A stretch of DNA of 64,000 bases from Betaproteobacteria bacterium (GTDB lineage: Bacteria; Pseudomonadota; Gammaproteobacteria; Burkholderiales; SG8-39), in assembly GCA_016195915.1 (NCBI GenBank), contig JACPYS010000016.1:1-64000 (forward strand), given 5' to 3'. The notes below the pieces were generated by a model. That model saw only the letters and a program-made list of their open reading frames with translations. It did not search any database and was not told where the DNA came from. The position numbers and the translations under genes are program-made. Each line of letters opens with the position of its first letter. Within the stretch, counting starts at the first letter, position 1. Shown here piece after piece: positions 1 through 9,000 of the stretch.

Positions 1-990
1 CATGTAGAGCAGGGCGCGCTCCATGCCTTCGCGCCGCACTGCGTCTTTTTCCCGGTCCGGATCCGGCACGCGGTCCTCGATCGATGCAACCATCTCGTGA
101 GAAGTACCCCAAGTGACCTGCGGCTTGATTTCGCGAGCGTCAAAGACGACCTCGCGGTCGAACCTGGCATCCGCGTCCGAAGCCAAGGTTCGCCAGTGCG
201 CGACCGCACGGTTCCAGGCCTCGCCCGTGGGAGCGAAGGTCCTGCCCTTCAGATAGTCGATGGTGCTGTCGTCGACCGCGACCATGCCGGAGCGCGCACC
301 GGCCTCGATGGCCATGTTGCACAGGGTCATGCGCGCTTCCATCGAAAGCGCGCGAATCGCGCCGCCCGCGAACTCTATGGCGAAACCGTTGCCGCCGGCC
401 GTGCCAATGCGGCCAATCACGGCCAAAGCGATGTCCTTAGCGGTCACCCCGCGAGACAACTTCCCGTCGACCGTGATGCGAAGATTCCTCATCTTTTTCG
501 CGTTGAGGCATTGGGTGGCCAGCACGTGCTCGACCTCGGAAGTGCCGATGCCAAATGCAAGGCAGGCAAACGCCCCGTGCGTGCTGGTGTGCGAATCTCC
601 GCACACCACGGTCATGCCCGGCAGGGTGGCGCCGGTCTCCGGCCCGATGACGTGAACGATGCCCTGGCGTTTGTCGAGAAACGGAAAGTAGGCCTTGGCG
701 CCAAACTCGCGAATGTTGGCATCGAGCGTTTCGACCTGAAGGCGCGACACGGGATCGACGATGCCATCAATCCCCCGCCCCCAGTCGGTCGTCGGCGTAT
801 TGTGGTCTGCGGTGGCCACCACGGAATCCACGCGCCACGGCTTGCGGCCGGCAAGTTTCAGTCCCTCATAGGCCTGCGGGCTGGTCACCTCGTGCACCAG
901 ATGGCGGTCGATGTAAAGGAGCGTCGTGCCGTCTTCCGCGGCGTGCACCGCGTGATCGTCCCAGAGCTTGTCGTAAAGCGTGCGTCCCAT
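1..990 (-). CDS. leuC: 3-isopropylmalate dehydratase large subunit, partial
   Basis: With LeuD this enzyme isomerises 2-isopropylmalate to 3-isopropylmalate in cytoplasmic leucine biosynthesis. The 330 codons present are the N-terminal two thirds of a family usually 465-475 residues long; the gene runs off the left edge. The start [15 protein letters not shown] and the blocks [30 protein letters not shown] and [15 protein letters not shown] are LeuC/aconitase signatures. The C-terminal cysteines that ligate the 4Fe-4S cluster lie mostly in the missing part. LeuD would be expected downstream, outside the window. The start ATG is the first in frame and matches the family N-terminus. Confidence 0.97.
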   Translation of the reverse strand, partial: MGRTLYDKLWDDHAVHAAEDGTTLLYIDRHLVHEVTSPQAYEGLKLAGRKPWRVDSVVATADHNTPTTDWGRGIDGIVDPVSRLQVETLDANIREFGAKAYFPFLDKRQGIVHVIGPETGATLPGMTVVCGDSHTSTHGAFACLAFGIGTSEVEHVLATQCLNAKKMRNLRITVDGKLSRGVTAKDIALAVIGRIGTAGGNGFAIEFAGGAIRALSMEARMTLCNMAIEAGARSGMVAVDDSTIDYLKGRTFAPTGEAWNRAVAHWRTLASDADARFDREVVFDAREIKPQVTWGTSHEMVASIEDRVPDPDREKDAVRREGMERALLYM

Positions 991-1077
991 CGCGTTCGCC
1001 CGTTGCGAAAATGCGGCTTCGAAACTGTTAATTATCGCATAGCAACGGGGTCCTCCCGCCGCGGCGCGCAGGCCCTG

Positions 1078-1884
1078 TCAGCGTTTCGGGCGCGCGGCCT
1101 CGTAGAGCGGCAAGACCTTGTCCGCATAGGTGCGCAAATCCTGGATCCGCGTCCCATGCGAGGGATGGGTGGAGAGGAATTGGGGCGTCCCGCCGCCGCC
1201 CAGTTTCTGCATTTTTTCCCACAAGCCCGCCGCGGCGCGCGGATCGTAGCCGCTGCGGGCCGCCAGTTCGACGCCGATGCGGTCGGCTTCGGTTTCGTCG
1301 GTGCGGGAATTCGGAAGGTTGAACGTCAGATCGAGGATCGTTTGTGACAGATCCTGCGCCACGCCGGAGATTCCCGCCGCAGCGCCGATCACGCCGATCG
1401 CGATGCCCTGGGCCATCTTCTGCGAAGCTCGCTCCCGCCCGTGTTCGCGCAGCGCGTGAGCGATTTCGTGTCCCATGACCGCAGCCGCCTCGTCATCGGT
1501 GAGCTGCAATCTGTCCAGGATTCCCGTGTAAAAAGCGATTTTGCCGCCCGGCATGCACCATGCGTTGACGTCCTTCGAGGTGATGACGTTCACTTCCCAT
1601 TTCCACCCCGGCGCATCGCTTCGGAACGCGCCGGTATGAGGGATCAGGCGGGAGGCAATCGCGCGAATTCGGGCCAGTTGCTGCGGATCACGGTCGAGCT
1701 GGCCTTTGCGCGCTGCATCTGTCATGACTTGGCGATAGGCCTTCTCGGCGCTGCTGTTGACGGCGGACGACGACACCAGCATCGACTGCTGGCGGCTTAC
1801 GCCCACCACTCCGGGCTGGGTCGTCTGGACGGACTGGCAACCGGCAAGCAGCACGCAGCAGACCGGCAGGGCACGGCAAAGCAC
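1078..1884 (-). CDS. M48-family metalloprotease, lipoprotein
   Basis: This is a zinc metalloprotease of the M48 (BepA/LoiP/Oma1-like) family, probably anchored in the periplasm and acting in envelope protein quality control. The zinc motif HEIAH lies near residues 139-143, with the third ligand in the ETEAD stretch about 60 residues later. A short signal ends in LLAGC, so Cys16 is the predicted lipidated residue. No ATG fits. I chose a GTG at 1884 because GAGG sits 6 nt upstream; a TTG at 1896 would add four residues. The upstream MFS gene ends at 1923 on the same strand, so the two may be co-transcribed. A BepA-like C-terminal TPR domain is absent. Confidence 0.88.
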   Translation of the reverse strand: MLCRALPVCCVLLAGCQSVQTTQPGVVGVSRQQSMLVSSSAVNSSAEKAYRQVMTDAARKGQLDRDPQQLARIRAIASRLIPHTGAFRSDAPGWKWEVNVITSKDVNAWCMPGGKIAFYTGILDRLQLTDDEAAAVMGHEIAHALREHGRERASQKMAQGIAIGVIGAAAGISGVAQDLSQTILDLTFNLPNSRTDETEADRIGVELAARSGYDPRAAAGLWEKMQKLGGGGTPQFLSTHPSHGTRIQDLRTYADKVLPLYEAARPKR

Positions 1885-1922
1885 GGAAAACCTCAACGCG
1901 ATTAGGTTAGATTGGTTGACAT

Positions 1923-3065
1923 TCAGAATTTTACCCAACGCCAGACGAGCGCGGCGCCCGCGAATCCGAAGCCGCTCGAAATTGTAAAGGTCCATGCCGG
2001 ACCCAGCGACTCCCAGGCAAGACCCGCAACCAGCGCACCGGTAGAACCGCCCAGGCCATAGGCGACGCTGGTGTACAGCGCCTGACCGCGCACTTGGAGC
2101 GCCCCGGCAAACACGCGTTGCACTGCGGCCAGCGATGCGGCGTGAAAGCTTCCGAAGGTTGCGGCGTGCAGGAGTTGTGCGGCGGCGAGCACTGCAAGCG
2201 ATTCGACTCCCCAGCCGATCGCGACGAAGCGCACGCCGGCTGCGAGAAAGCTCGCGACGAGAATTTCCCGCAGACCGAAGCGCCGCATCAAGCCGGGAAG
2301 CCAGGCAAATACCGCGATCTCGGCCAGCACCCCGAGCGTCCACAGCAAACCGGCAAGGCTCTTGGCATAACCATGCTCGACCAGATACAGGGTATAGAAG
2401 GTGTACAGCGTTCCGTGGGCCACGCTCATGCAGAAACACGCGGTGAGTAACCCTGCCACGTCCGCGCGCCGCAACAAGCCCAGTATCGGCGGCGAAGTAC
2501 TCGCAGATTCACGCACGGCGGAATTCGGTAACGCGAAGGCGCATGCCAGTGCACCGAATGCGCACGCGACGACCACCGGAATGAGCATCGCGGCGGGATA
2601 CGCATCCAGCAGTGCGCCTGTGCCCAGCACAGCAATCACGAAGCCGAGCGATCCCCACAGGCGGATCGGGCCGTAGCGCCCGGGCTCGCCCGCGATGATG
2701 GTCAGAGTCATCGCCTCCACGATCGGCAGCGCGGCGGCGGAAAACACGCCCATCATTCCGACCAGCACCAGCACCTCGTAGAGCTCGCGCGCTGCGGGCA
2801 GCAGCGCGAACCCCACCGCAGTGGAGGTGCAGGACACCGCCACGATCGCGCGCCGCCGGCCGGTACGGTCGGCAAACCAGCCCCAGAACGCGGAGACGAA
2901 GATGCGCGCAATCTGCGGCAACGCGAGAATCAGCGCGATCTGCGCCGCGTTGAAACCGCGCGCATCGAAATACAGCGCGATGTAGGGGCCATACGCGCCA
3001 AGGTAGGCGAAATAGGCGAAATAGAACGCGGCGAATCGCGCAGCGGCAGGTCGCATACCTGCCAT
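1923..3065 (-). CDS. MFS transporter, HcaT/phenylpropionate permease-like
   Basis: This is a 380-residue inner-membrane carrier with about twelve hydrophobic segments. The N-terminal stretch FAAFYFAYFAYLGAYGPY followed by a cytoplasmic-loop WGWFADRTGRRR is typical of the MFS_1_like/PPP subfamily (3-phenylpropionic acid permease, nucleoside permease relatives). The substrate cannot be read from sequence. The start at 3065 (MAGMRP) is a choice among three close ATGs (3056, 3065, 3083). The last would overlap the start codon of the divergent gene at 3082, so the two genes share a very tight divergent promoter region. Downstream lies the M48 protease, 38 bp away. Confidence 0.85.
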   Translation of the reverse strand: MAGMRPAAARFAAFYFAYFAYLGAYGPYIALYFDARGFNAAQIALILALPQIARIFVSAFWGWFADRTGRRRAIVAVSCTSTAVGFALLPAARELYEVLVLVGMMGVFSAAALPIVEAMTLTIIAGEPGRYGPIRLWGSLGFVIAVLGTGALLDAYPAAMLIPVVVACAFGALACAFALPNSAVRESASTSPPILGLLRRADVAGLLTACFCMSVAHGTLYTFYTLYLVEHGYAKSLAGLLWTLGVLAEIAVFAWLPGLMRRFGLREILVASFLAAGVRFVAIGWGVESLAVLAAAQLLHAATFGSFHAASLAAVQRVFAGALQVRGQALYTSVAYGLGGSTGALVAGLAWESLGPAWTFTISSGFGFAGAALVWRWVKF

Positions 3066-3067
3066 GG

Positions 3068-3073
3068 TATAAG
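3068..3073 (+). promoter_or_regulatory. Candidate -10 box of a leaderless start
   Basis: TATAAG ends 8 nt before the ATG at 3082, so transcription would begin within one or two bases of the start codon. No Shine-Dalgarno sequence precedes the ATG and no good -35 box is seen 17 bp upstream. The call rests on position and is moderate at best. Confidence 0.4.
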
Positions 3074-3081
3074 ACCGCCCC

Positions 3082-6051
3082 ATGAACTCCGTGCCGCGCG
3101 CCGCCTTTTACGTCCTGTTCACCGCATCCGGCTTCGCCGGGCTGATCTACGAATCGATCTGGACTCACTATCTGAAGCTGTTTCTCGGCCACGCCGCTTA
3201 CGCGCAATCACTGGTGCTGATCGTGTTCATGGGCGGCATGGCCCTCGGCAGCGGCTTGTGCGGGCGCTGGTCCACGCGCATCGCCAATCCGCTGCTCGGT
3301 TACGCGCTGGTCGAAGCGGTGATCGGCTTGCTCGCCCTCGCCTTCCACGAGATGTTCGTCGCAGCGACCGATTTCACCTACGCCGCGATCCTCCCTGCGC
3401 TCGGAGCGGAATGGCTCGCGCTCGGTGCGAAGCTGTTCGTCTCCTGCCTGCTGATCCTGCCGTCATCGGTGCTGCTCGGCATGACCTTTCCGCTGATGAG
3501 CGCGGGGCTGGTGCGCGCGCACCCGTCTTCATCCGGCGAATCGATCGCGATGCTGTATTTCACCAACAGCATCGGCGCGGTCGCCGGCGTGCTGACGAGC
3601 GGATTCGTGCTGATCGCCTGGGTCGGCCTCCCCGGAACGCTGCGCACCGCGGGCGCGCTCAACCTGCTTCTCGCGGCCACCGTCTGGCTGCTGGCGCGGC
3701 CGGCGCGCTTCGCCGCACTTGCGCCCGCACCGCGCGCGGGCGACGGCGCGCGCATCCTGCTCGCGGTGGCGTTCTGCACCGGTCTCGCCTCGTTCATCTA
3801 CGAGATCAGCTGGATCCGCATGCTCTCGCTGGTGCTTGGCAGCTCGACGCATTCCTTCGAACTGATGCTCTCGACTTTCATCCTCGGCCTCGCGCTCGGC
3901 GGGCTGGCCGTGCGCGGACGGGTGGACTCGAGTGCCGCGCCCGAGAAACTGCTCGGATGGATCCAGGTGGTGAAAGGGCTGCTCGCGGTGTCGACACTGG
4001 TGGTTTACGACACCACCTTCGGCCTGATGGAAACGCTCATGAAAGGCCTCGCGCGCACCGAATCGGGGTATGTCATGTTCAACCTCTCGGGACAGCTGAT
4101 CAGCGCTATGGTCATGCTGCCTGCGACCTTCTGTGCCGGCATGTCGCTGCCCCTCATCACCGGAGTGATGATCCGGCGCGGCGCCGGTGAAGCTGCAATC
4201 GGCCAGGTGTATGCCGCCAACACGCTGGGCGCGATTGCCGGCGTGATGATCGCGGTGCACGCCGGCCTGCCGCTGCTCGGGCTGAAGCACACCATGGTTC
4301 TGGGCAGCCTGGTGGACGCCGCGCTTGGAATGCTGCTGCTCTGGCGCTTCCTGCCGTCGCGCGCGACGCTGGTCGCGGCGGGCGCGGCGTGCGCGCTGCT
4401 GTTCGTTCCGATTTCGCTCGCCTACGAGCTCGATCCCAACAAGATGACTGCCGGGGTGTTCCGCTACGGCGAGCTTTCCGGATCGCGCAACGCAAAGATC
4501 CTGTTCAACAAGGATGGCAAGACCTCGACCGTGCACCTGGTGCAGTACTCCGATGCGGTCAGCATCCGCACCAACGGCAAATCCGACGGATCGATCAACA
4601 TGGACCGCGAGGGCGCGCGCGGTTCCGACGAGATCACCATGGTACTCACCGGTGCGCTGCCGCTCGCCCTCAAGCCCGATGCGAAGAGTGCCGCCGTGAT
4701 CGGCATCGGCACTGGACTCACCATGCACACGCTGCTGCAAAGCCTCTCGATCGAGCGGGTCGAGACGGTGGAGATCGAATCGGCGATGGCCGAGGCCGCG
4801 CGCGGCTTCATGCCGCGCAACCGCGCCGCGTTCGCCGATCCGCGCGGCACGATCCACATCGACGACGCAAAGACGTTTTTCTCGACCCACAACCGGCGCT
4901 ACGACATCATCGTCTCCGAGCCTTCCAACCCCTGGGTGAGCGGCGTTTCGAGCCTGTTCACGCGCGAGTTCTACTGTCGCGTCCGCAGCCACCTCAACCC
5001 AGGCGGAATTCTGGTCCAATGGTTCCAGCTCTACGAGATCGATACCTCGCTGGTCGCTTCGATGGTACGCGCGCTGGGCGAGGTGTATCCGCACTATGCG
5101 GTATTCGCCGCGAGCGACCACGATCTGCTGATCGTCGCCTCGGAGTCCGCGATTCCGGTCCCGGCGAAGGCGCGCGTGTTCCAGGATCCGGGACTGGCCA
5201 ATGAGCTGATCGCCGTGAACCTGCCCGCGCCGGGCGATCTCGACGCGCGCTACGTCGGAGGACGCGCGACGCTCGAAGCGCTGTTCGAGAGCTATGCCAT
5301 GCCGGCCAACTCCGATTACTACCCGGTGCTCGATCTCAACGCCGCGCGCCACCGCTTCACCGAAAAGAGCGCTACCGAAGTGGTGGCGCTGCTCAACCTC
5401 GGGGTGCCGGTGCTTGAAATGCTCGAACCTTCGCCCGTGCGGCGGCCGGTCAATCCGCTGTACAAGGGCGCCGGCGCGTTCGAACGGCTCGAGAACTCGC
5501 GCCTCGCTGCCTACGCGCGCGATTTCCTGCTCGATGCCGCGCCGCAGCCCAGCGGCATCTCGACGCGGCTGCAAAAGGACCTCGAGGTCGTCAGGACGCA
5601 GTTGCTTGAATGCCGCAACCCGCGCAATCAGGACGTGTGGCTGCACGCACTGCTCAACGTGGCGCAGACCCTCAACCCGTATCTTCCCGTGGCCGAGGCG
5701 GACCTCGTGTGGCAGCGCATAGCAAAAGCGCCGTGCTTCGCCGGGTTGTACGATTTCCAGAAGCAATGGATCGCAGTGTTCCGCGCCGTCGGCCAGAGAA
5801 ACGCGGTGCGCATGGCCGAACTGGGAGGCGTGCTGCTCGCCAACCAGTCGCAGATCAACAACGAAAGCCGCGAATACCTGTGGATGGCCGCGCTCACCGG
5901 TTACGTGGTTGCCGGGGCGAACGGCGAGGCGAAGAAGGTGTGGGACTGGTACCAGGATCGGATGCAGGAGGCCGCGAGAAAGCCGGCCTTCAGGCTGCTG
6001 CGCTGCCGCGCAGCGCCGGAGTCGTGCGCAGGGGCGTTTGCAACATCATGA
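3082..6051 (+). CDS. Fused MFS-like / spermidine synthase-like membrane protein with C-terminal tail
   Basis: This 989-residue protein belongs to the 'fused MFS/spermidine synthase' group. Residues 1 to about 440 hold two sets of transmembrane helices, both containing a FxxxIYE(S/I)(I/S)W motif (GLIYESIW and SFIYEISW). Residues about 530-720 form a Rossmann-type aminopropyltransferase/methyltransferase domain with GIGTGLTMH and the signature SEPSNPWVSG. The last 200 residues are soluble and helical without a clear family match. The reaction is unproven: many such proteins lack polyamine-binding residues and may not make spermidine. The gene overlaps the next reading frame region by a few bases (stop at 6051, next start at 6056). 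Confidence 0.85.
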   Translation: MNSVPRAAFYVLFTASGFAGLIYESIWTHYLKLFLGHAAYAQSLVLIVFMGGMALGSGLCGRWSTRIANPLLGYALVEAVIGLLALAFHEMFVAATDFTYAAILPALGAEWLALGAKLFVSCLLILPSSVLLGMTFPLMSAGLVRAHPSSSGESIAMLYFTNSIGAVAGVLTSGFVLIAWVGLPGTLRTAGALNLLLAATVWLLARPARFAALAPAPRAGDGARILLAVAFCTGLASFIYEISWIRMLSLVLGSSTHSFELMLSTFILGLALGGLAVRGRVDSSAAPEKLLGWIQVVKGLLAVSTLVVYDTTFGLMETLMKGLARTESGYVMFNLSGQLISAMVMLPATFCAGMSLPLITGVMIRRGAGEAAIGQVYAANTLGAIAGVMIAVHAGLPLLGLKHTMVLGSLVDAALGMLLLWRFLPSRATLVAAGAACALLFVPISLAYELDPNKMTAGVFRYGELSGSRNAKILFNKDGKTSTVHLVQYSDAVSIRTNGKSDGSINMDREGARGSDEITMVLTGALPLALKPDAKSAAVIGIGTGLTMHTLLQSLSIERVETVEIESAMAEAARGFMPRNRAAFADPRGTIHIDDAKTFFSTHNRRYDIIVSEPSNPWVSGVSSLFTREFYCRVRSHLNPGGILVQWFQLYEIDTSLVASMVRALGEVYPHYAVFAASDHDLLIVASESAIPVPAKARVFQDPGLANELIAVNLPAPGDLDARYVGGRATLEALFESYAMPANSDYYPVLDLNAARHRFTEKSATEVVALLNLGVPVLEMLEPSPVRRPVNPLYKGAGAFERLENSRLAAYARDFLLDAAPQPSGISTRLQKDLEVVRTQLLECRNPRNQDVWLHALLNVAQTLNPYLPVAEADLVWQRIAKAPCFAGLYDFQKQWIAVFRAVGQRNAVRMAELGGVLLANQSQINNESREYLWMAALTGYVVAGANGEAKKVWDWYQDRMQEAARKPAFRLLRCRAAPESCAGAFATS

Positions 6052-6055
6052 CAGC

Positions 6056-7348
6056 ATGACTTTGCCGCGTTTGCCGTTCTTCTACGGCTGGATCATTGTG
6101 GCGGTCGCCTTCGTGACCATGGGCGTCGGCGTCAACGCGCGCACTGCGTTTTCCGTTCTCTTTCCTCCCATACTCGGTGAGTTCGGCTGGGAGCGGGGCC
6201 TAACCGCCGGCGCGTTTTCCTTCGGCTTTATCGTTTCCGCGTTTCTGAGCCCGCTGCTCGGCCGGAAGATGGACCGGCATGGCCCCCGCGCCGTAATGGA
6301 GCTGGGTGTGGGCCTGACAGGCGCCGGCATGCTGCTTGCCGCGCTGGTCAACCAGCCGTGGCACCTTTACCTGACGCTCGGAGTGCTGGTGGGCGGCGGC
6401 AGCGTCTGCCTGGGTTTCACGGGACACGGGCTGTTTCTTCCCAACTGGTTCGTGCGCCGTCGCGGCCTCGCGCTGAGCATCGCGTTTTCGGGCGTGGGCA
6501 TCGGTTCTCTCGTCCTGTTGCCCTGGCTGCAGTGGCTCATTGAACGCTCGGGCTGGCGCGCGGCGTGCACTGCGATGGGCATTCTGGTGTTCGCCTTGCT
6601 GGTTCCGCTCAATCTGCTGCTCAAGCGCAGGCCCGAAGACATCGGCATCCAGCCCGATGGCGATCGTGCGCCGGTCTCCCGGGACGCCGCCGGCCACGCT
6701 GACAACGTTATCGACAAAGCCTGGGCGGCGGTGGACTGGACACTCACGCGCGCGATGCGTACTGCGCGATTCTGGTGGATCGCGCTCGGCTACTTCTGCG
6801 GCCTGTTCGGGTGGTACGCGGTGCAGGTGCATCAGACGAAGTACTTGGTGGAGATCGGATTCAGCGGCGCGTACGCCGCGTGGGCCCTCGGGTTCGTGAG
6901 CTTCGTCGGAATACCGGGCCAAATTGCCCTGGGGCATATCTCGGACCGGATCGGGCGGGAGTGGGTCTGGACGGTGGGCCAGGCCGGCTTCGCGCTGTGC
7001 TACGCGGCGCTGCTGTTGATGCGCGCGACACCCAGTCCGGCATTGCTCTGGTTCATGGTCGTCTCCCAGGGACTTCTCGGCTACGGCGTCACGTCGGTCG
7101 TCGGCGCGATTCCCGCCGAAATCTTCCAGGGACAGCACTACGGCGCCATCTTCGGAACATTGATGGGAATCGGCATCGCGGGCGGCGCGATGGGTCCCTG
7201 GATTACGGGCGCGCTGTATGACGCAACCGGCACCTATACGCTCGCGTTCGGCCTGGCCATCGGCTGCTGCTTGTTATCGACGGTTTCGATCTGGCTGGCC
7301 GCGCCGCGGAAGATCCGCGCGGTGGCCGGCCGGATCGTGCGAGAGTAA
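6056..7348 (+). CDS. MFS transporter, oxalate/formate antiporter-like (OFA) group
   Basis: This is a 430-residue twelve-helix carrier. The N-terminal FFYGWIIVAVAFVTMGVG and the loop GRKMDRHGPRAVM are typical of the OFA/monocarboxylate branch of MFS (YbfB/MCT-like). A second conserved loop reads GHISDRIGREW. The substrate is unknown but is likely a small organic anion. The start at 6056 lies 4 nt after the stop of the preceding gene, and its own stop abuts the next ATG with no gap, so 3082-7918 is probably one operon. No strong ribosome-binding site precedes the ATG, suggesting translational coupling. Confidence 0.85.
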   Translation: MTLPRLPFFYGWIIVAVAFVTMGVGVNARTAFSVLFPPILGEFGWERGLTAGAFSFGFIVSAFLSPLLGRKMDRHGPRAVMELGVGLTGAGMLLAALVNQPWHLYLTLGVLVGGGSVCLGFTGHGLFLPNWFVRRRGLALSIAFSGVGIGSLVLLPWLQWLIERSGWRAACTAMGILVFALLVPLNLLLKRRPEDIGIQPDGDRAPVSRDAAGHADNVIDKAWAAVDWTLTRAMRTARFWWIALGYFCGLFGWYAVQVHQTKYLVEIGFSGAYAAWALGFVSFVGIPGQIALGHISDRIGREWVWTVGQAGFALCYAALLLMRATPSPALLWFMVVSQGLLGYGVTSVVGAIPAEIFQGQHYGAIFGTLMGIGIAGGAMGPWITGALYDATGTYTLAFGLAIGCCLLSTVSIWLAAPRKIRAVAGRIVRE

Positions 7349-7918
7349 ATGCGCTGCATCGGCGCTCGCCTCTGTCTTGCCGCGCTGCTGGTCCTTGCTT
7401 CCGGCGCCGGAAACGCGCAGGACGATGCGCCTGCGTCGCGTGCCGAAGTCACGGTGCACAAAGACGACAACCGGGTGACGGTCGAAGCGAATATGACCGT
7501 TCCCGTACCGGCGACCATCGCCTGGGCCGTATTGACGGACTTCGCCCACATGGCGCGCTACATTCCAAGTCTGAGTTCGAGCGAGGCGGTAAGCGAGGGG
7601 CCGAACGTGCTGCGCGTGACGCAGAAGGGTGCCGCCACCTGGGGTCCCTTCACCTTTGATTTCGAGTCTGTGCGCCGCGTTGTGCTGCACCCGATGTCAC
7701 GCATCGAAACGACTGCACAGTCGGGCAAGATCTCCAAAATGACCAGCGTGTCCGAGCTGCGCGCGGTGGAAGGCGGCGTGCACATCCACTATCGCGCCGA
7801 CGCCGAGATCGATTTCTGGCTGCCGCCGCTGCTCGGCACTGCCGCGATGCGGCACGAGGTGCGCGAGCAATTCGCTGCGATGATCGAAGAGATGCGGCGA
7901 CGGGCCGCGGGGCGTTGA
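7349..7918 (+). CDS. Exported SRPBCC/START-like domain protein
   Basis: This 189-residue protein has a Sec signal peptide (MRCIGARLCLAALLVLASG, cleavage likely after GNAQ). The mature part resembles the SRPBCC superfamily (polyketide cyclase/coenzyme Q-binding type): a strand-rich start with TVPVPATIAWAVLTDF, the usual opening of such helix-grip folds, and a long C-terminal helix. These proteins bind hydrophobic ligands; the ligand here is unknown. Its ATG directly follows the TAA of the MFS gene, so it is translationally coupled to a transporter. A periplasmic lipid or aromatic carrier role is only inference. Confidence 0.72.
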   Translation: MRCIGARLCLAALLVLASGAGNAQDDAPASRAEVTVHKDDNRVTVEANMTVPVPATIAWAVLTDFAHMARYIPSLSSSEAVSEGPNVLRVTQKGAATWGPFTFDFESVRRVVLHPMSRIETTAQSGKISKMTSVSELRAVEGGVHIHYRADAEIDFWLPPLLGTAAMRHEVREQFAAMIEEMRRRAAGR

Positions 7919-7993
7919 ACCGTCAAGCGATAGAAGGAAGACCGGCGAGATTTCCGCGGGGCGCCACACTATACTCGCGACGGAACCCTGACC

Positions 7994-8239
7994 ATGGCCG
8001 ACGAAACCACGAACCCTGTCCTTGAGCAATTGCGCGCGATCCGGGCAACCCTTGCGCAACACACGGAGGAATTCACCATTCTTAGACGGAGGATGGCCTC
8101 GATTGAGCGGCAAATGGCCGGGTTGCATGGTGACATGGCCGGGATACACGTCGATATGACAAACATGTTCACTCGCTTTGACAGCGTGGATCACCGGCTT
8201 GATCGCGTCGAAAAGCGACTGGAACTCACCGACGCCTAG
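7994..8239 (+). CDS. Small coiled-coil protein
   Basis: This is an 81-residue hydrophilic protein with no recognised domain. Heptad spacing of M, I, L and V runs through the middle (repeated Q-M-A-G, D-M-A-G, D-M-T-N steps), predicting one long helix that likely forms a coiled-coil oligomer. Similar short proteins made of repeated 'xxMxxxxxxM' steps are common as uncharacterised ORFs. A -10-like TATACT lies at 7970-7975, giving a leader of about 12 nt. It is the last gene before the scarred accessory patch, and the duplicated der tail starts 40 bp downstream. Confidence 0.6.
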   Translation: MADETTNPVLEQLRAIRATLAQHTEEFTILRRRMASIERQMAGLHGDMAGIHVDMTNMFTRFDSVDHRLDRVEKRLELTDA

Positions 8240-8278
8240 GTCCCCTGGAACCCAAAGTTCGCGCCGCCGGTGAACAAC

Positions 8279-8336
8279 CCCATCAATCCCGCTTCGCATA
8301 CGGATTGCGCCCGGTGCGGAACTCGATCGCGGGCGG
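8279..8336 (-). pseudogene. Duplicated 3' end of der
   Basis: These 58 bases match 10410-10467, the end of the real der gene, with six mismatches (about 90 percent identity) in the same orientation. Read on the minus strand they encode AIEFRTGRNPYAKRD and a stop; the true der ends AIEFRTGRNPYVKRD. No der sequence precedes it on the upstream side. The two copies are direct repeats enclosing about 2.1 kb of toxin-antitoxin and remnant genes. Confidence 0.8.
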
Positions 8337-8460
8337 ACCCTTTCCGACAGTGATCAATGCGCGCGCGTCGGACGCGGGCGGTACACCGCAACGCCGCGTT
8401 GATTCCGACCCCACGCCTGCGGCCGGAATCCACCTCAAGCCAGCAGGTGTAACCGGCGGA

Positions 8461-8490
8461 TTGCCGCAGCATCTGGCGCTCGGCTATCAT
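8461..8490 (+). promoter_or_regulatory. Candidate sigma-70 promoter of the antitoxin gene
   Basis: TTGCCG at 8461-8466 and TATCAT at 8485-8490 are separated by 18 bp. Transcription would start near 8497, giving a leader of about 43 nt that includes the AAGGAGA ribosome-binding site before the ATG at 8540. Confidence 0.5.
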
Positions 8491-8539
8491 GCAGAATTGC
8501 CCTTGTACTCACCCGGGGAGGCTGCCAAGGAGAAATGAC

Positions 8540-8800
8540 ATGAACACTCGTGACCCCCAGGCGCTGATCGAGAAGCTGAAGAGCTTGCCGCCCGAACGGA
8601 TGGCCGAGGTCGAGGACTTCGTCGACTTCCTGCGCACACGAGAGGAAGAAGCACGCGATGCCGCCGCCGACCGCCTGGGCGCGGCGATAGTAAAGCTTGC
8701 CGAGGTGGATTTCCCGGCGATGAGCGAAGACGAAGTTCAGGCCGAAATCGATGTTGCGCGGCGTGAGCGACGGGAACGCCTCGGTGTGGATCGTCGCTGA
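8540..8800 (+). CDS. DUF2281-like antitoxin component
   Basis: This 86-residue acidic, helical protein opens with LIEKLKSLPPERMAEVEDFV, the typical core of DUF2281/VapB-like antitoxins ('L..LPPE.l.EV.DFV.FL'). The start at 8540 is fixed by AAGGAGA six bases upstream; an upstream in-frame ATG at 8489 lies inside the promoter and is rejected. It overlaps the PIN-domain reading frame by 17 bp, the usual arrangement of a toxin-antitoxin pair. Because the partner toxin is truncated, this antitoxin is probably an orphan. Confidence 0.72.
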   Translation: MNTRDPQALIEKLKSLPPERMAEVEDFVDFLRTREEEARDAAADRLGAAIVKLAEVDFPAMSEDEVQAEIDVARRERRERLGVDRR

Positions 8801-8999
8801 TACGAACACCGTCATCTCGGGACTGCTCTGGAGCGGCCCGCCGCAGCAACTCATCAATGCAGCGCGCGCGAAAAGGATCACGCTCTACAGCAGCGTGGCA
8901 CTGACCGCCGAATTCGCCGAGGTGATCGTTCGCGACTTGTTTCCCGCGACCGGCGCATCGACATACCTGATGGTCTTGCGCTTCCCATTCTCGGCGTAG
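8784..8999 (+). pseudogene. Truncated PIN-domain toxin
   Basis: Only 71 codons remain of a family usually about 135-145 residues long (PIN-domain ribonuclease toxins). The N-terminal half is well kept: VADTNTVISGLLWSGPPQQL contains the first catalytic Asp, and AEFAEV the conserved Glu. The C-terminal half with the remaining acidic residues (the DD..ILACA region in relatives) is gone. Similarity fades around VIVRDLFPATG, and a stop appears at the boundary of the hairpin element that begins at 9001. A GTG at 8784 is the likely original start. It should have no nuclease activity. Confidence 0.7.
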
Positions 9000-9000
9000 G

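Noticed and set aside
3006-3024. GGCGAAATA repeated twice near the MFS gene start
   Set aside because: It encodes FAYFAY in a transmembrane helix and is explained by the protein sequence.
8489-8539. Upstream ATG for the DUF2281-like antitoxin
   Set aside because: It lies at the -10 box; the internal ATG at 8540 has a strong ribosome-binding site and matches the family start.
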